Positions 44,941 through 55,637 of a stretch of 64,000 nt of DNA are shown piece by piece. The first letter of the stretch is position 1, and each line of letters begins with the position of its first letter. The notes beneath the pieces were generated by a model. The model searched no databases and was not told where the DNA came from. It saw only the letters and a list, made by a program, of their open reading frames with translations. This DNA comes from Streptococcus salivarius (GTDB taxonomy: Bacteria; Bacillota; Bacilli; Lactobacillales; Streptococcaceae): contig NZ_CP009913.1 of assembly GCF_000785515.1 (NCBI RefSeq), forward strand, positions 772,001-836,000. The letters run 5' to 3'. Both the position numbers and the translations under genes were made by a program.

Positions 44941-45587
44941 TAGTTTGATTCAATATAAAGGTTGCTAGCAACAGTTTCTGGAATTTGAATTTCTTTTCCA
45001 TCAATATTCAGGCGGTAGAGTTGTGTAAAAGGGTCAAAGCCTTTCAAGGTAAAAGTTACTCCAATTTTAAGACCGACAGTTTCCAAATAATGGAGTAAAT
45101 CAATTTGATCCTGAACTCGACGAAGTACATAGTTTCCAGGAGTTAGGTCTTGTGTAAAAGTCTGGTTGTAGATTTCCTCTATGAGCTGACCTGACTTGGG
45201 GATTTGCCCACCGTGTGGACAGGTTTGGGGGTAATTGAGTAGGCGGTCAAGGGCATTGATAAAGTGATCAGAGACAGTATGCTCTAAAATTTCAGCCTCT
45301 TGATGAATTAGGTCGCAAGTATATTGCAAGTGGTCCACCAAAAAGACTTCGATGAGACGATGTTTCCGATAGAGTTCAGCGACATTGATTTTACCAGTTT
45401 TCGTTAGAAGATAGCCCTTGACTTTGTCTTTGATGATGAGGTCTTCTGAAATCAATTTCTTAATCATTTCCGTCACAGCAGGTGGAGACACCTGCATACG
45501 GTTTGCGATTTCCTTATTGCTTATTTTACCTTCTTCAGTACCAATCTCATAGATACATTTGAGGTAGTCTTCTTTATTAGGTGTCAT
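44940..45587 (-). CDS. DtxR/MntR-family metalloregulator (SloR/ScaR/MtsR-like)
   Basis: 215 residues. Winged helix (ISNKEIANRMQVSPPAVTEM), metal-binding dimer domain (IEVFLVDHLQYTCDLIHQEA, EHTVSDHFINAL), then an SH3/FeoA-like C-terminal domain (TPGNYVLRRVQDQIDLLHYL). This branch uses Mn2+ as corepressor for LraI-type transporters. The adjacent transporter operon has two matching boxes upstream, so it is the likely target. Confidence 0.9.
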   Translation of the reverse strand: MTPNKEDYLKCIYEIGTEEGKISNKEIANRMQVSPPAVTEMIKKLISEDLIIKDKVKGYLLTKTGKINVAELYRKHRLIEVFLVDHLQYTCDLIHQEAEILEHTVSDHFINALDRLLNYPQTCPHGGQIPKSGQLIEEIYNQTFTQDLTPGNYVLRRVQDQIDLLHYLETVGLKIGVTFTLKGFDPFTQLYRLNIDGKEIQIPETVASNLYIESN

Positions 45588-45666
45588 TTCTCTTCCTTTG
45601 AAAATAGTCTCACCTTAGTATAACAGATTTATCATAAGAATACAGAATATTTCTTAGATGAGATTT

Positions 45667-46593
45667 TTACTGATTCAAGCCTTGGGTGATTTTATCCAGA
45701 TTATATTTCATCATGTTGTAGTAGCTATCACCGTCTTGCCCTTTTTCAGCAATAGAATCTGTAAAGATCTTTGCATAAATAGGAATATTGGTATCCTTAG
45801 ATACTGTTTTCATAGGGCGTTCATCGACACTAGATTCGACAAAGAGAGCTGGTACCTTTGTTTGGCGTAGTTTTTCCACGAGTGTTTTGATTTGGTCTGG
45901 TGTGCCTTCTTCTTCTGTATTGATTTCCCAGATGTAGGCAGATGGTATGCCATAGGCTTTAGAGAAGTATTTGAAGCATCCTTCACTAGTGACAATCAGT
46001 TTTTTCTCATCGGGAATCTTGTTAAATGTCTCTTTAGCTTCTTGGTCCAGTTTACTAAGTTTGTCAGTATAGGATTTTAGATTCTTTTCGTAGTAGGTCT
46101 TGTTTTTAGGGTCCTTAGCAATCAGTTGCTTGGCAATATTTTGAGCATAAATAATCCCATTTTCCAGATTAAGCCAAGCGTGGGGATCTTCCTTACCTTT
46201 TTCTGATTGACCTTCAAGGTAAATTACCTCAACACCATCACTAACTGCAAAATAATCTTTATTTTCTGTCTTATGAGCATTCTTGACTAACTTAGTAAAC
46301 CAAGCATTTCCACCAGTTTCTAAATTGATGCCGTTGTAAAAAATTAAGTCAGCTTGTGAGGTCTTCTTTACATCATCAGGAAGAGGTTCGTATTCGTGAG
46401 GATCCTTACCAACGGGGACAATAGAGTGGAGAGTGATTTTATCTCCAGCAATATTTTTGGTGATATCGGCAATAATGGAATTGGTCGTAACGACTCGTAA
46501 TTTATCCATGTTACTGCCTTGTTTATTGGTACAAGCTGTTAGAGTAACTACCGCTAAAAGTAGTAGTACTATTGTTGATAGTATTTTTTTCAT
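45667..46593 (-). CDS. mtsA: Mn/Fe ABC transporter lipoprotein (LraI family)
   Basis: 308 residues. Lipoprotein signal with lipobox LTAC, cysteine at ~21. Cluster A-1 binding protein: metal ligands expected at H in [11 protein letters not shown] in [11 protein letters not shown], and the acidic residues near [10 protein letters not shown] and the C-terminal FTDSIAEKG. PsaA/MtsA/ScaA-like; also called an adhesin in some species. Last gene of the minus-strand operon. Confidence 0.93.
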   Translation of the reverse strand: MKKILSTIVLLLLAVVTLTACTNKQGSNMDKLRVVTTNSIIADITKNIAGDKITLHSIVPVGKDPHEYEPLPDDVKKTSQADLIFYNGINLETGGNAWFTKLVKNAHKTENKDYFAVSDGVEVIYLEGQSEKGKEDPHAWLNLENGIIYAQNIAKQLIAKDPKNKTYYEKNLKSYTDKLSKLDQEAKETFNKIPDEKKLIVTSEGCFKYFSKAYGIPSAYIWEINTEEEGTPDQIKTLVEKLRQTKVPALFVESSVDERPMKTVSKDTNIPIYAKIFTDSIAEKGQDGDSYYNMMKYNLDKITQGLNQ

Positions 46594-46612
46594 ATTATTT
46601 TCATCCTATTTT

Positions 46613-47452
46613 TTATTGTTTAGAAGTTTTATTCATGCCACTTTGTTTTGGGGCGATGAAAAAGCTGATGAGAAAGAGTAGAGCAGACGTTAATACAATG
46701 CTCGAACCAGCTGCAATATTAAAACTATAGCCGATAAAAAGACCTAGAACAGATGCCAGAGCCCCCAATCCTGATGAGAGAAGAATCATTGTTTTTAGGC
46801 TATGAACATAAAGGTAGGCAGTGGCAGCCGGTGTAATTAAAAGTGCCACAATAAGAATAGTACCGACACTTTGCATGGCAGTTACAGCAACCAAGGTTAA
46901 AATAACCATAAGTAAGTAGTGGTAGAAGGTGACCTTAACTCCCATAGACTTGGCCAAAATTGGATCAAAGGATGTTAGGAGTAGAGGGCGAAAGAAGATT
47001 GTAATAGTTGCTAGTACGAGAAGTGAAACGATAATCGTTATCCACATATCCATGTCTTGTACAGCTAGAATATTCCCGAAGAGAATATGAAAGAGATCTG
47101 TGGAACTATTAGCAACACCGATGAGAATAATACCGAGAGCTAGAAAGCTCGAAAAGGTAATCCCAATTGCCGTGTCACTCTTAATAATGGAATTACTTTT
47201 GATATAGGTAATCATTGTAGAAGCTAAAAGTCCAAAGATGATGGCTCCTATGAAAAAGTTAATACCCAAGATAAAGGAAATGGCTACCCCAGGTAGAACC
47301 GCATGTGAAATTGCATCACCCATAAGTGACATCCCTCTTAGAATAATAAAACAACCAACAGCACCCCCGACAATTCCAATAACTAAAGCCGTTATAAGAG
47401 CATTTTGTAAGAAGTGGAAATTTAGCAAACCATCAATAAATTCAGAAATCAT
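46613..47452 (-). CDS. mtsC: Mn/Fe ABC transporter permease
   Basis: 279 residues, about eight hydrophobic segments; ABC-3 family ([39 protein letters not shown]). Overlaps the ATPase gene by 11 nt, so translation is coupled. Confidence 0.94.
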   Translation of the reverse strand: MISEFIDGLLNFHFLQNALITALVIGIVGGAVGCFIILRGMSLMGDAISHAVLPGVAISFILGINFFIGAIIFGLLASTMITYIKSNSIIKSDTAIGITFSSFLALGIILIGVANSSTDLFHILFGNILAVQDMDMWITIIVSLLVLATITIFFRPLLLTSFDPILAKSMGVKVTFYHYLLMVILTLVAVTAMQSVGTILIVALLITPAATAYLYVHSLKTMILLSSGLGALASVLGLFIGYSFNIAAGSSIVLTSALLFLISFFIAPKQSGMNKTSKQ

Positions 47453-48170
47453 TTACATCTCCTTTATAAAATAAACTGTTACCGTAGGTTTTACGGAGAT
47501 TATCCTCATTAAAAATAAGATTAGTAGGCCCACTAGCAATCAGTTTACGATTTAGGAGGATAACTTGGTCAAAATAATGAGGAACTTTGCTCAAATCATG
47601 GTGGACAATAAGAATAAGCTTACCTTTGTCCCTAAGTTCTCTCAAGGTGTTCATGATAATATCTTCGCTGACAGAGTCAATCCCTACGAATGGCTCATCT
47701 AATAAAATAATATCTGCCTCTTGTACAAGACAACGAGCAATTAAAACACGTTGAAATTGACCTCCTGATAATTGGCTTATTTGGCGATGGGACAAATCAG
47801 TTAGACCGAGTAGTGTTAAAGCATCTGTGACTTTAGACCAATCACTTTTAGATAGACGTTTAAAGAACTTGGTTTTGGGATAGAGTCCTAGAGAGATGCA
47901 CTCTTTGACAGTAATCGGAAAGTTAAAATCAATATCAGCCTTCTGTGCAACATAGGAAATACGATTCAATTGCTGACGAATAGGTTGTTTATTGAAAAGG
48001 ATTTTTCCAGAGTGAGGAATAATACCAATTAATGCTTTAATTAGAGTTGATTTACCAGCACCATTTGGTCCAATAATCCCAGTAATACTAGGTCCCTCCA
48101 AGTTTAAGGTGATATTATCCAGAGCTAATGTCTCTTTGTAAGACACATTAATATTTTCAATTTGAATCAT
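47442..48170 (-). CDS. mtsB: Mn/Fe ABC transporter ATPase
   Basis: 242 residues. Walker [11 protein letters not shown] (~37-46), signature LSGGQFQRV, Walker [12 protein letters not shown], switch His in LIVHHDLS. First gene of the mtsBCA operon; strong AGGAGG. Confidence 0.95.
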   Translation of the reverse strand: MIQIENINVSYKETLALDNITLNLEGPSITGIIGPNGAGKSTLIKALIGIIPHSGKILFNKQPIRQQLNRISYVAQKADIDFNFPITVKECISLGLYPKTKFFKRLSKSDWSKVTDALTLLGLTDLSHRQISQLSGGQFQRVLIARCLVQEADIILLDEPFVGIDSVSEDIIMNTLRELRDKGKLILIVHHDLSKVPHYFDQVILLNRKLIASGPTNLIFNEDNLRKTYGNSLFYKGDVNDF

Positions 48171-48189
48171 TAGCTACCTCCTTGAGTTT

Positions 48190-48247
48190 AATATACTTTA
48201 AAATAATAATTAAGTCAAGTTAACTTTTGTAATTAACTTAACTTAAT
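48190..48247 (-). promoter_or_regulatory. mtsBCA promoter with two SloR/MtsR-like boxes
   Basis: Minus strand: TTGACT (48218-48213), 17-bp spacer, TATATT (48195-48190). The box TTAACTTGACTTAATT (48223-48208) overlaps the -35; a second, ATTAAGTTAAGTTAATT (48247-48231), lies 23 bp upstream centre to centre. The repeated TTAA halves match the DtxR-family boxes of oral streptococci. Confidence 0.7.
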
Positions 48248-48442
48248 CATGTAGTGTTATCAAGATGACAGAGGATAGTGAATGAGAGTACATTTTTATA
48301 TCAAATATTCAGCCTGATCAAACTGTTTGATATTTGGGAGAGGCTACAAGGAACATTATTTTTACAATTTGTACGATTTCACTCTGTATTTCAAGAAATC
48401 TTTAGTTTTTATTTTTTAAAACTAGTCATATTTCCTTATTTC

Positions 48443-48451
48443 TGGCATAAT
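48443..48451 (+). promoter_or_regulatory. Extended -10 promoter 6 nt before the start at 48458
   Basis: TGGCATAAT ends 6 nt before the ATG and no Shine-Dalgarno is present; a leaderless transcript is possible. Confidence 0.5.
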
Positions 48452-48457
48452 AGATAT

Positions 48458-48931
48458 ATGAAACTAACGATTCAACGAATGGCTCGAATTGCCATTCTGT
48501 CAGCTCTGGCGGTAGGATTGCGGTCAGCATTTATAGGATTGCCAAATATTCAGCCTATTACAGCTATGTTTTTTGTGGCTGTTCTTTATTTGGGTTTGCT
48601 TGATGGTCTATTGATTATGGCTTTAACCATGTCCATCTCAGGATTCATCTTTGGTTTTGGTCCTTGGGTCTTTAATCAGATTCTGGCCTTCGGCGTCTTG
48701 ATGGCTTTTTGGAGTTTGATTGCACCTAGGTTATCACTTGTCTGGCAGATTGCTTTGGTAACTCTTTTGTCCTTTTTCTATGGAGTTCTCCTTGATTACG
48801 GGTATGGCCTTCTATTTAAAAGTGGGATTACCTTTGTTATTTCTGGTCTACTTTACGACACCTATCATGCAGTATCGACGCTTCTATTTTATCCATTCAT
48901 CCAGTCTATTTTTAGGAGGTTTTTGAAATGA
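48458..48931 (+). CDS. ECF transporter S component (probably cobalamin)
   Basis: 157 residues from the ATG at 48458; the longer open frame from 48278 has no support. About five to six hydrophobic segments with the S-component start (ARIAILSALAVGLRSAFIGL) and PNIQPITAMFFVAVLYLG. The 4-nt overlap with a DUF4430 lipoprotein suggests a two-protein uptake unit; DUF4430 resembles the beta domain of transcobalamin, so corrinoids are the best guess. The ECF module itself is elsewhere. Confidence 0.8.
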   Translation: MKLTIQRMARIAILSALAVGLRSAFIGLPNIQPITAMFFVAVLYLGLLDGLLIMALTMSISGFIFGFGPWVFNQILAFGVLMAFWSLIAPRLSLVWQIALVTLLSFFYGVLLDYGYGLLFKSGITFVISGLLYDTYHAVSTLLFYPFIQSIFRRFLK

Positions 48932-49323
48932 AAAAATTATCGACCTATCTCTTTCTCGCCTTATCACTTGTTACCCTAGCAGCCTGCGGAAAAAATGAGG
49001 CAGCTAAACTTACTAGTAGCACAAACAATCATCAGTCTAAGGTTCAAGGTCAGGTGACTTTGATTTTGAAAACGGAAAAGGAAAGTAAGAAAAAATCAGT
49101 AGAAATCCAAAAAGGTGATACAGTGCTTGATGTCTTGGAAGAGGTATATCCTGTTCAAGAAAATGATGGCTTCATCACTGAGATTGATGGTATTTCTCAA
49201 GATAAAGATAAGGGCATCTATTGGATGTTTGATGTTAATGGGAAACTTGGTGAAAAAGCAGCCAACCAACTTAAGGTTGAAGATGGCGATGAAATCAAAT
49301 TCTATCAAGAAAAGTATAATTAA
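48928..49323 (+). CDS. DUF4430 lipoprotein (transcobalamin-like)
   Basis: 131 residues. Lipobox LAAC with cysteine at ~20; a Ser/Asn-rich linker, then DUF4430 (VLDVLEEVYPVQENDGFITE, KGIYWMFDVNGKLGEKAANQ, DGDEIKFYQEKYN). Overlaps the S component by ATGA. Probably captures the ligand outside the cell for the S component. Confidence 0.85.
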   Translation: MKKLSTYLFLALSLVTLAACGKNEAAKLTSSTNNHQSKVQGQVTLILKTEKESKKKSVEIQKGDTVLDVLEEVYPVQENDGFITEIDGISQDKDKGIYWMFDVNGKLGEKAANQLKVEDGDEIKFYQEKYN

Positions 49324-49353
49324 GATTCTGAACTCTGTTTCAGAGTCTTTTTT
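49324..49353 (+). terminator. Terminator after the ECF-DUF4430 pair
   Basis: GATTCTGAA pairs with TTCAGAGTC (one G-T), then six T. Confidence 0.75.
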
Positions 49354-49496
49354 ATAAAGTTCGGAAATAGCCTTGAAAATTTGTTTGAAAAAGTCGGAAA
49401 ATTGCAAAATAACTGACGATTTAAAGGAAAATAGTTTACTTTTGTTTTAAAAGTGATATGATAAGAGGGTACTACATAAAGTAAGGAGAATAAGGT

Positions 49497-52319
49497 TTGG
49501 CTTTTAACAAATTGGAAAGCAGTAACAACCAGGAAATCATCTCTGAAGAAGTTGGTATCTTGAAAGAATTGTTGGATGATGCAACACGAGGCATGGCTGG
49601 AGAGCAAGGTCTCACAACTATCCAACATTTGGTTGAACTTTATGATGAAGGTGACTATGTGGCCCTTACACAAGCCATTTCAGAAATGACAAATGACGAT
49701 ATGGTCGTTGCATCACGTTATTTCTCTTTGTTACCTCTTTTGATTAATATCTCTGAAGACGTGGATTTGGCTTATGAAGTCAACCACAAGAACAATATTG
49801 ATGAATCTTATCTAGGTAAGTTGTCTGAAACCTTTGATGTTGTCGCTGAAAGTGAAAATGCACGTGACATTCTTGAACATGTCAATGTCGTGCCAGTATT
49901 GACAGCCCACCCAACTCAGGTTCAACGTAAAACCATGCTTGAATTGACTAACCACATTCACGAACTTCTCCGTAAGCATCGTGATGTTAAGGCTGGTCTT
50001 ATCAACAAGGATAAATGGTATGCAGATTTGCGTCGTTATGTAGAAATCATGATGCAAACAGATATCATTCGTGAGAAAAAACTTAAAGTTAAAAACGAAA
50101 TCACTAACGTTATGGAGTATTACAACTCCTCATTGATTAAGGCGATTACAAACTTATCACATGAATTCAAACGTTTAGCAGTTGAAAAAGGTATCGAACT
50201 TGACAATCCAACACCTATTACTATGGGAATGTGGATTGGTGGTGACCGTGACGGGAACCCATTTGTAACAGCAGAAACTCTTAAACTTTCTGCCACTGTA
50301 CAAAGTGAAGTTATCCTTAACTACTATATTGAAAAAGTTGATAATCTTTACCGTTCGTTCTCCCTCTCATCACGCTTGACTGAGGTTTCAGATACAGTAG
50401 CAGAGATGGCGAAACATTCTCCAGATACATCTGTTTATCGTGAAAATGAACCTTACCGTCGTGCTTTCAGTTACATCCAGTCTAAGTTGATTCAGACACT
50501 TCTTTTCTTTAAAGAAGGAAACTTTAGCAAGGAAAGAGTTGCTAAACGTCTTTCTGAAAATGTTCGTCTAGGCTCAGCTTCAACGGGTGAAGTAGTAGCT
50601 GATTACGTGCAACAACGTCTCAGCCAAAGTCTTCAAGCTGTCTCACAACAAACGACTGAATTTTATGAAACAGCTGAGGATTTCCATGATGATCTTTTGG
50701 CAATCAAAAATTCACTTCTTGAAAACGACGATGCTGTCTTAATTTCAGGTGATTTTGAAGAGCTTCTCCAAGCTGTAGAAGTCTTTGGTTTCTATCTTGC
50801 TACAATCGATATGCGTCAGGATTCAAGCGTTCATGAAACTTGTGTGGCAGAATTGCTTAAGTCTGCTAATATTGTTGATAACTATAGTGAATTGACTGAG
50901 GTTGAAAAGGTTGCGGTTCTTCTCAAAGAATTGCAAGAAGATCCTCGTACTTTGTCATCAACTAATGTGCCTAAGTCAGAAATTCTTGAAAAAGAATTGG
51001 CAATCTTCCGTACAGCTCGTCTTTTGAAAGACTATATCGGTGAAGATGTCATCAAACAACATATCATCTCTCACACTGAGAGCGTTTCTGATATGTTTGA
51101 GTTGGCTATCCTTCTTAAAGAAGTTGGCTTGGTTGATACAGAACGTGCGCGTGTCCAAATCGTTCCACTTTTTGAAACTATCGAAGACTTGGAAAACTCT
51201 AATGATATCATGAAACAATATCTTGGTTATGATATCGTTAAACGTTGGATCAAGAATAGCAACAACTACCAAGAAATCATGTTGGGTTACTCAGATTCTA
51301 ACAAAGATGGTGGTTACTTGTCTTCAGGTTGGACGCTTTACAAAGCTCAAAACGAATTGACTAAGATTGGTGAAGAGCGTGGCATTAAGATTACCTTCTT
51401 CCATGGCCGTGGTGGTACTGTCGGTCGTGGTGGTGGCCCATCATACGATGCTATTACGTCTCAACCATTTGGTACCATTAAAGACCGTATTCGTTTGACT
51501 GAACAAGGTGAAGTTATCGGTAATAAATATGGTAATAAGGATGCTGCCTACTACAATCTTGAAATGCTTGTTTCAGCTGCCCTTGACCGTATGGTAACAC
51601 GTCAAATTGCGGACCCAGATGAATTGGTTGATTTCCGTGAAATTATGGACGGTATTGTTAATGATTCTAATGTTATCTATCGTGATCTTGTCTTTGGAAA
51701 CGAACATTTCTATGATTACTTCTTTGAAGCAAGCCCTATTAAAGAAGTGTCAAGCTTGAATATCGGTTCTCGTCCAGCAGCTCGTAAGACTATTACTGAG
51801 ATTTCTGGTCTTCGTGCGATTCCTTGGGTATTCTCATGGTCACAAAACCGTATCATGTTCCCAGGTTGGTATGGTGTGGGTTCTGCCTTTAATCGCTTTA
51901 TCCAAGCTGAAGAAGGCAACCTTGAGAAACTTCAACATATGTTTGAAACATGGCCATTCTTCCGTTCACTTTTGTCAAACGTGGACATGGTGCTTTCAAA
52001 ATCAGACATGAATATCGCCTTCCACTATGCACAATTGGCAGAGAGTGAAGAAGTACGTAGTGTCTTCAATATTATTTTGGATGAGTGGCAGTTGACTAAG
52101 GATGTTATTCTTGCTATTGAAAAACATGATGGCTTCCTTGATGAAAGTCCATCGCTTAAAGCAAGTTTGGACTTCCGTTTGCCATACTTCAATGTCTTGA
52201 ACTACATCCAAATTGAATTGATTAAACGTCTTCGTAACAATGATTTGACCGATGACGAAATTAGCCTTATTCACATTACCATCAATGGTATTGCAACAGG
52301 TCTTCGTAACTCTGGTTAA
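49497..52319 (+). CDS. ppc: Phosphoenolpyruvate carboxylase
   Basis: 940 residues from TTG, AAGGAG upstream. Carboxylates PEP to oxaloacetate, feeding aspartate synthesis; typical of the salivarius group. Motifs: catalytic His in [41 protein letters not shown], and the conserved C-terminal GLRNSG. Full length and intact. Single-gene unit. Confidence 0.97.
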   Translation: MAFNKLESSNNQEIISEEVGILKELLDDATRGMAGEQGLTTIQHLVELYDEGDYVALTQAISEMTNDDMVVASRYFSLLPLLINISEDVDLAYEVNHKNNIDESYLGKLSETFDVVAESENARDILEHVNVVPVLTAHPTQVQRKTMLELTNHIHELLRKHRDVKAGLINKDKWYADLRRYVEIMMQTDIIREKKLKVKNEITNVMEYYNSSLIKAITNLSHEFKRLAVEKGIELDNPTPITMGMWIGGDRDGNPFVTAETLKLSATVQSEVILNYYIEKVDNLYRSFSLSSRLTEVSDTVAEMAKHSPDTSVYRENEPYRRAFSYIQSKLIQTLLFFKEGNFSKERVAKRLSENVRLGSASTGEVVADYVQQRLSQSLQAVSQQTTEFYETAEDFHDDLLAIKNSLLENDDAVLISGDFEELLQAVEVFGFYLATIDMRQDSSVHETCVAELLKSANIVDNYSELTEVEKVAVLLKELQEDPRTLSSTNVPKSEILEKELAIFRTARLLKDYIGEDVIKQHIISHTESVSDMFELAILLKEVGLVDTERARVQIVPLFETIEDLENSNDIMKQYLGYDIVKRWIKNSNNYQEIMLGYSDSNKDGGYLSSGWTLYKAQNELTKIGEERGIKITFFHGRGGTVGRGGGPSYDAITSQPFGTIKDRIRLTEQGEVIGNKYGNKDAAYYNLEMLVSAALDRMVTRQIADPDELVDFREIMDGIVNDSNVIYRDLVFGNEHFYDYFFEASPIKEVSSLNIGSRPAARKTITEISGLRAIPWVFSWSQNRIMFPGWYGVGSAFNRFIQAEEGNLEKLQHMFETWPFFRSLLSNVDMVLSKSDMNIAFHYAQLAESEEVRSVFNIILDEWQLTKDVILAIEKHDGFLDESPSLKASLDFRLPYFNVLNYIQIELIKRLRNNDLTDDEISLIHITINGIATGLRNSG

Positions 52320-52325
52320 TAAAGT

Positions 52326-52355
52326 AAAGTTCATCACGTTAGTGGTGGACTTTTT
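52326..52355 (+). terminator. Terminator after ppc
   Basis: AAAGTTCATCAC pairs with GTGGTGGACTTT (two G-T), then T. Confidence 0.8.
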
Positions 52356-52371
52356 GTTATGGTGAAAATTC

Positions 52372-52380
52372 TGTTATAAT
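52372..52380 (+). promoter_or_regulatory. Extended -10 promoter of holA
   Basis: TGTTATAAT ends 6 nt before the ATG at 52387; no Shine-Dalgarno fits, so the message may be leaderless. Confidence 0.55.
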
Positions 52381-52386
52381 AAAACC

Positions 52387-53421
52387 ATGATTGCTATGGA
52401 AACGATTGAAAAGCTGTCCAAAGAAAAGCTCCCCATGATAACGGTCTTGGCGGGCGAGGATTTAGGGCAGTATAGTCAAGCTAAAGAAAAATTTTTAAAA
52501 CAAATTGGTTTCGATCCCAGTGACTTAACCTTTTCTTATTTTGATATGTCTGAGACTGATTATCAAGATGCTGAGCTCGATTTAGAAAGCATGCCTTTTT
52601 TTGCAGATGAAAAGGTGGTCATTTTTGATCATTTCGCGGATATGACTACTGCTAAAAAATCGTATCTGGATGAGAAAGAGTTGAAGCGCCTTGAAAATTA
52701 TCTTGAGTCTCCTGTTGAAACAACACGTCTTGTCTTGATGTCTGCAGGAAAGCTAGATGGAAAGCGTCGTTTAGTCAAACTTCTCAAACGTGATGCCATG
52801 GTGCTTGAAGCCAGTCCCTTAAAAGATGCAGAACTTAGAACCTATTTTCAAAAGCAGGCGCATCAAGAGGGACTTACATTTGACACAGGAGTCTTTGAGG
52901 AACTTTTGATTAAGTCAAATTTTGACTTTTCAGATGTTCAAAAAAACTTAGCTTTTCTAAAGGGGTATAAAACGGAAGGAAATATCTCATCGCAAGATAT
53001 TGCTGATGCCATTCCTAAAAGTTTGCAAGATAATATTTTTGATATGACGCAACTTCTTTTGCGAGGCCAGATTCAGAGTGTTCGTGAATTGGTTCATGAT
53101 TTACGGCTTCAGGGTGAAGATGAGATTAAGTTGATTGCTGTGATGTTGGGACAATTTCGTACCTATTTACAGGTTAAACTCTTATCTGCTCAAGGCAAAA
53201 GTGAGCAGCAAATTGTTTCAAGTCTGTCTGATTGTTTAGGGCGTAAAGTCAATCAATTTCAGGTTCGTTTTGCACTGAGAGATAGTCGTCCTTTGTCAGT
53301 AGCGTTCTTAAAAATGACGATTAAGATTTTAGTAGAGACAGATTACCAGATAAAGACAGGAACTTTAGATAAAGATTACTTGTTTGATTTAGCACTTTTA
53401 AAAATCGCATCAAACCGCTAG
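52387..53421 (+). CDS. holA: DNA polymerase III delta subunit
   Basis: 344 residues (an ATG three codons in is also possible). Clamp-loader delta: N-terminal AAA-like domain without a Walker motif (MITVLAGEDLGQYSQAKEKF, ALVEDE-like LESMPFFADEKVVIFDHF), middle lid and C-terminal collar (LIAVMLGQFRTYLQVKLLSA). Opens the beta clamp in the clamp loader. No Shine-Dalgarno: the -10 element is immediately upstream. Confidence 0.93.
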   Translation: MIAMETIEKLSKEKLPMITVLAGEDLGQYSQAKEKFLKQIGFDPSDLTFSYFDMSETDYQDAELDLESMPFFADEKVVIFDHFADMTTAKKSYLDEKELKRLENYLESPVETTRLVLMSAGKLDGKRRLVKLLKRDAMVLEASPLKDAELRTYFQKQAHQEGLTFDTGVFEELLIKSNFDFSDVQKNLAFLKGYKTEGNISSQDIADAIPKSLQDNIFDMTQLLLRGQIQSVRELVHDLRLQGEDEIKLIAVMLGQFRTYLQVKLLSAQGKSEQQIVSSLSDCLGRKVNQFQVRFALRDSRPLSVAFLKMTIKILVETDYQIKTGTLDKDYLFDLALLKIASNR

Positions 53422-53458
53422 AGATTTAGAGTTTTCTTTGATTTTGTAAGCAAAATTT

Positions 53459-53487
53459 TTGAAAGCTCTACCACTTTACGGTAAAAT
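53459..53487 (+). promoter_or_regulatory. sodA promoter
   Basis: TTGAAA (53459-53464), 17-bp spacer, TAAAAT (53482-53487). Confidence 0.65.
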
Positions 53488-53516
53488 GAAGAAAAAATGA
53501 AAAGAGGACCTTTACT

Positions 53517-54122
53517 ATGGCAATTATCCTTCCAGACCTTCCTTACGCTTACGATGCTTTGGAACCATACATTGATGCTGAAACAATGACTCTTCACCAC
53601 GATAAACACCACGCAACTTATGTAGCAAATGCTAATGCTGCTCTTGAAAAACACCCAGAAATTGGTGAAGATCTCGAAGCACTTTTGGCTGACGTGGAAC
53701 AAATTCCAGCAGATATTCGTCAAGCACTTATTAACAATGGTGGTGGACACCTTAATCACGCACTTTTCTGGGAACTCTTGTCTCCTGAAAAACAAGAACC
53801 AACTGCAGAAGTAGCAGCTGCTATTAACGAAGCTTTCGGCTCATTTGAAGCCTTCCAAGAAGCTTTCACAGCAGCAGCAACAACTCGTTTTGGTTCAGGT
53901 TGGGCATGGCTTGTTGTTAACGCTGAAGGTAAGCTTGAAGTCGTTTCAACAGCTAACCAAGACACTCCTATCTCAGACGGTAAGAAACCAATCTTGGCAC
54001 TTGATGTTTGGGAACACGCTTACTACCTAAACTACCGTAACGTACGTCCAAACTACATCAAAGCTTTCTTTGAAATCATTAACTGGAATAAAGTTGCTGA
54101 GCTTTATGCAGCAGCTAAATAA
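53517..54122 (+). CDS. sodA: Manganese superoxide dismutase
   Basis: 201 residues. Metal ligands in the expected places: His in [10 protein letters not shown] (~27), His in [10 protein letters not shown] (~81), Asp and His in [14 protein letters not shown] (~163, 167). Iron/manganese superfamily; streptococcal enzymes use mainly Mn. Detoxifies superoxide. Good AGAGGA upstream. Confidence 0.97.
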   Translation: MAIILPDLPYAYDALEPYIDAETMTLHHDKHHATYVANANAALEKHPEIGEDLEALLADVEQIPADIRQALINNGGGHLNHALFWELLSPEKQEPTAEVAAAINEAFGSFEAFQEAFTAAATTRFGSGWAWLVVNAEGKLEVVSTANQDTPISDGKKPILALDVWEHAYYLNYRNVRPNYIKAFFEIINWNKVAELYAAAK

Positions 54123-54128
54123 GTTTAA

Positions 54129-54161
54129 AATTATCCTCACTATTGGGGATAATTTTTTTGT
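54129..54161 (+). terminator. Terminator after sodA
   Basis: AAATTATCC pairs with GGATAATTT, followed by T. Confidence 0.8.
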
Positions 54162-54219
54162 AATATGATTGTAAAATCTCCTTGATTTTTAGTGAATTAT
54201 AGCTTAAACTATAATTGTT

Positions 54220-55606
54220 ATGAAAAAAAAAGAAAAAACATTCAAGCAAAAAGTATAGTGGAAGCCGCCGAAAAACTAAAGATAAAAAGAAAGATTCGGT
54301 AAAACAAGACCTTCAAAAAGACACTAAAGATACTAAAAAAGATGTCAAAAAAGGCGCTAAGAAAGACAACAAAAAAGCATCGAAAAAAGATGCTAAAAAG
54401 ACTTCTAAAAAATCAGTAGAGAAGAAATCTGCTGAGGAATCAGTAGTACCAGTTGAGCACAAGGAAAATGAAGCAAAAACTGAAACCTTGGCACTTAGAA
54501 GTAAGCGCTCTAAGAAATCTAAAGCTAAATCAAAATCATCTCGTGATGATAAAAAAGCTTATATTATCTTAGCCTTCCTAGGTGTTTTGGTAATTCTTTT
54601 GTTTGTTGCCATGCTTGCTTTAGCAGGACGTGGTAAACAAGCTGGTCACACTGGTGGCCTTGGAAATATCTTCGGATCTAGTTCTAAAGTCACTAAAAAA
54701 GAAGACAAAGAAAAAGAGGAAAAGGTAACTCCAACTAATAAATCAGCCGAAGCTAAACAAGCAGTCATGGAAGCAGATGCAGATACTATGTATGGTAATG
54801 GTTTGTATTATGATTATGCTAACATGACATTGAACCAAGTAGTTGAAGCATTTATGGCTGACCAAGGTATTGAGTCTAGCCAAATTGCCTTTTCATATAA
54901 AAATACCAAGACAAATGAGCAATTCTCAATGAATGATACTCAGCCAATGACTGCAGGGTCAACTTATAAATTGCCACTAAACATGCTTGTCATGGATGAG
55001 GTTAACAAGGGTAAACTTTCTTTAACTGAACGTTTTGATATTACTAATACTGAGTATGAATACCAAGGTGAACATGATAATTATGTTGCTGCTTTCGGTG
55101 GTTCAATGACTATTCCAGAGATGCAAGAATATTCTCTTGTATACTCTGAGAATACTCCTGCCTACGCTTTGGCGGAACGCCTTGGTGGTATGGAAAAATT
55201 CTATGGCATGCTCGATAAATACGGTAAATCAAAAGGTGAAGTGAAGACTATCCAAATGCATGGTAATAAGACAACAACAGATTATTACATTCAAGTTTTG
55301 GATTATCTCTGGAAACATCAAGATAATTACAAGGATATTCTCCACTACATTGGTGAGTCATTCCCGAATGAGTATTACAAGACTTACCTTCCAGGTTTAA
55401 CGATTTATCAAAAACCAGGTTACGTTCGTGAAGCACTTAACGTTGATGCTATCGTTATGGAAGACACACCTTATATGGTTGCAATCTATACACGTTACCT
55501 TGGTGGATCAACTGAAAATTCAGATGAAATCAGCGGTTGGGGTCTCCAACAATTAGGAATGCTCTCTTATGTCATTAATGAGTGGCACCGTGTCAATATG
55601 AACTAA
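54220..55606 (+). CDS. Membrane-anchored beta-lactamase-like serine hydrolase, start frameshifted in A9
   Basis: The frame is open from 54224, just after an in-frame TGA, through a Lys-rich N-terminus (HSSKKYSGSRRKTKDKKKD), a membrane segment (AYIILAFLGVLVILLFVAML) and a penicillin-binding-like domain with S-x-x-K in STYKLPL and S-x-N in YSENTPAYAL. The only in-frame start is a TTG at 54488, giving 372 residues just before the membrane segment. The ATG at 54220 is followed by nine A; with eight A it would read MKKKKKHSSKK into this frame. So the gene is frameshifted, phase-variable, or read by slippage. Confidence 0.7.
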
Positions 55607-55611
55607 TAAAG

Positions 55612-55634
55612 AAAAGCCGAATTTATCGGCTTTT
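55612..55634. terminator. Bidirectional terminator
   Basis: AAAAGCCGA and TCGGCTTTT form a perfect 9-bp stem between convergent genes. Confidence 0.85.
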
Positions 55635-55637
55635 TTT

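Noticed and set aside
48278..48457. N-terminal extension of the ECF S component
   Set aside because: The added residues are not S-component-like, no ribosome site precedes 48278, and the extended -10 is just before the ATG at 48458.
49370..49445. CodY box upstream of ppc
   Set aside because: The best match near AAAAGTCGGAAAATT has four mismatches to the consensus; too weak in AT-rich DNA.
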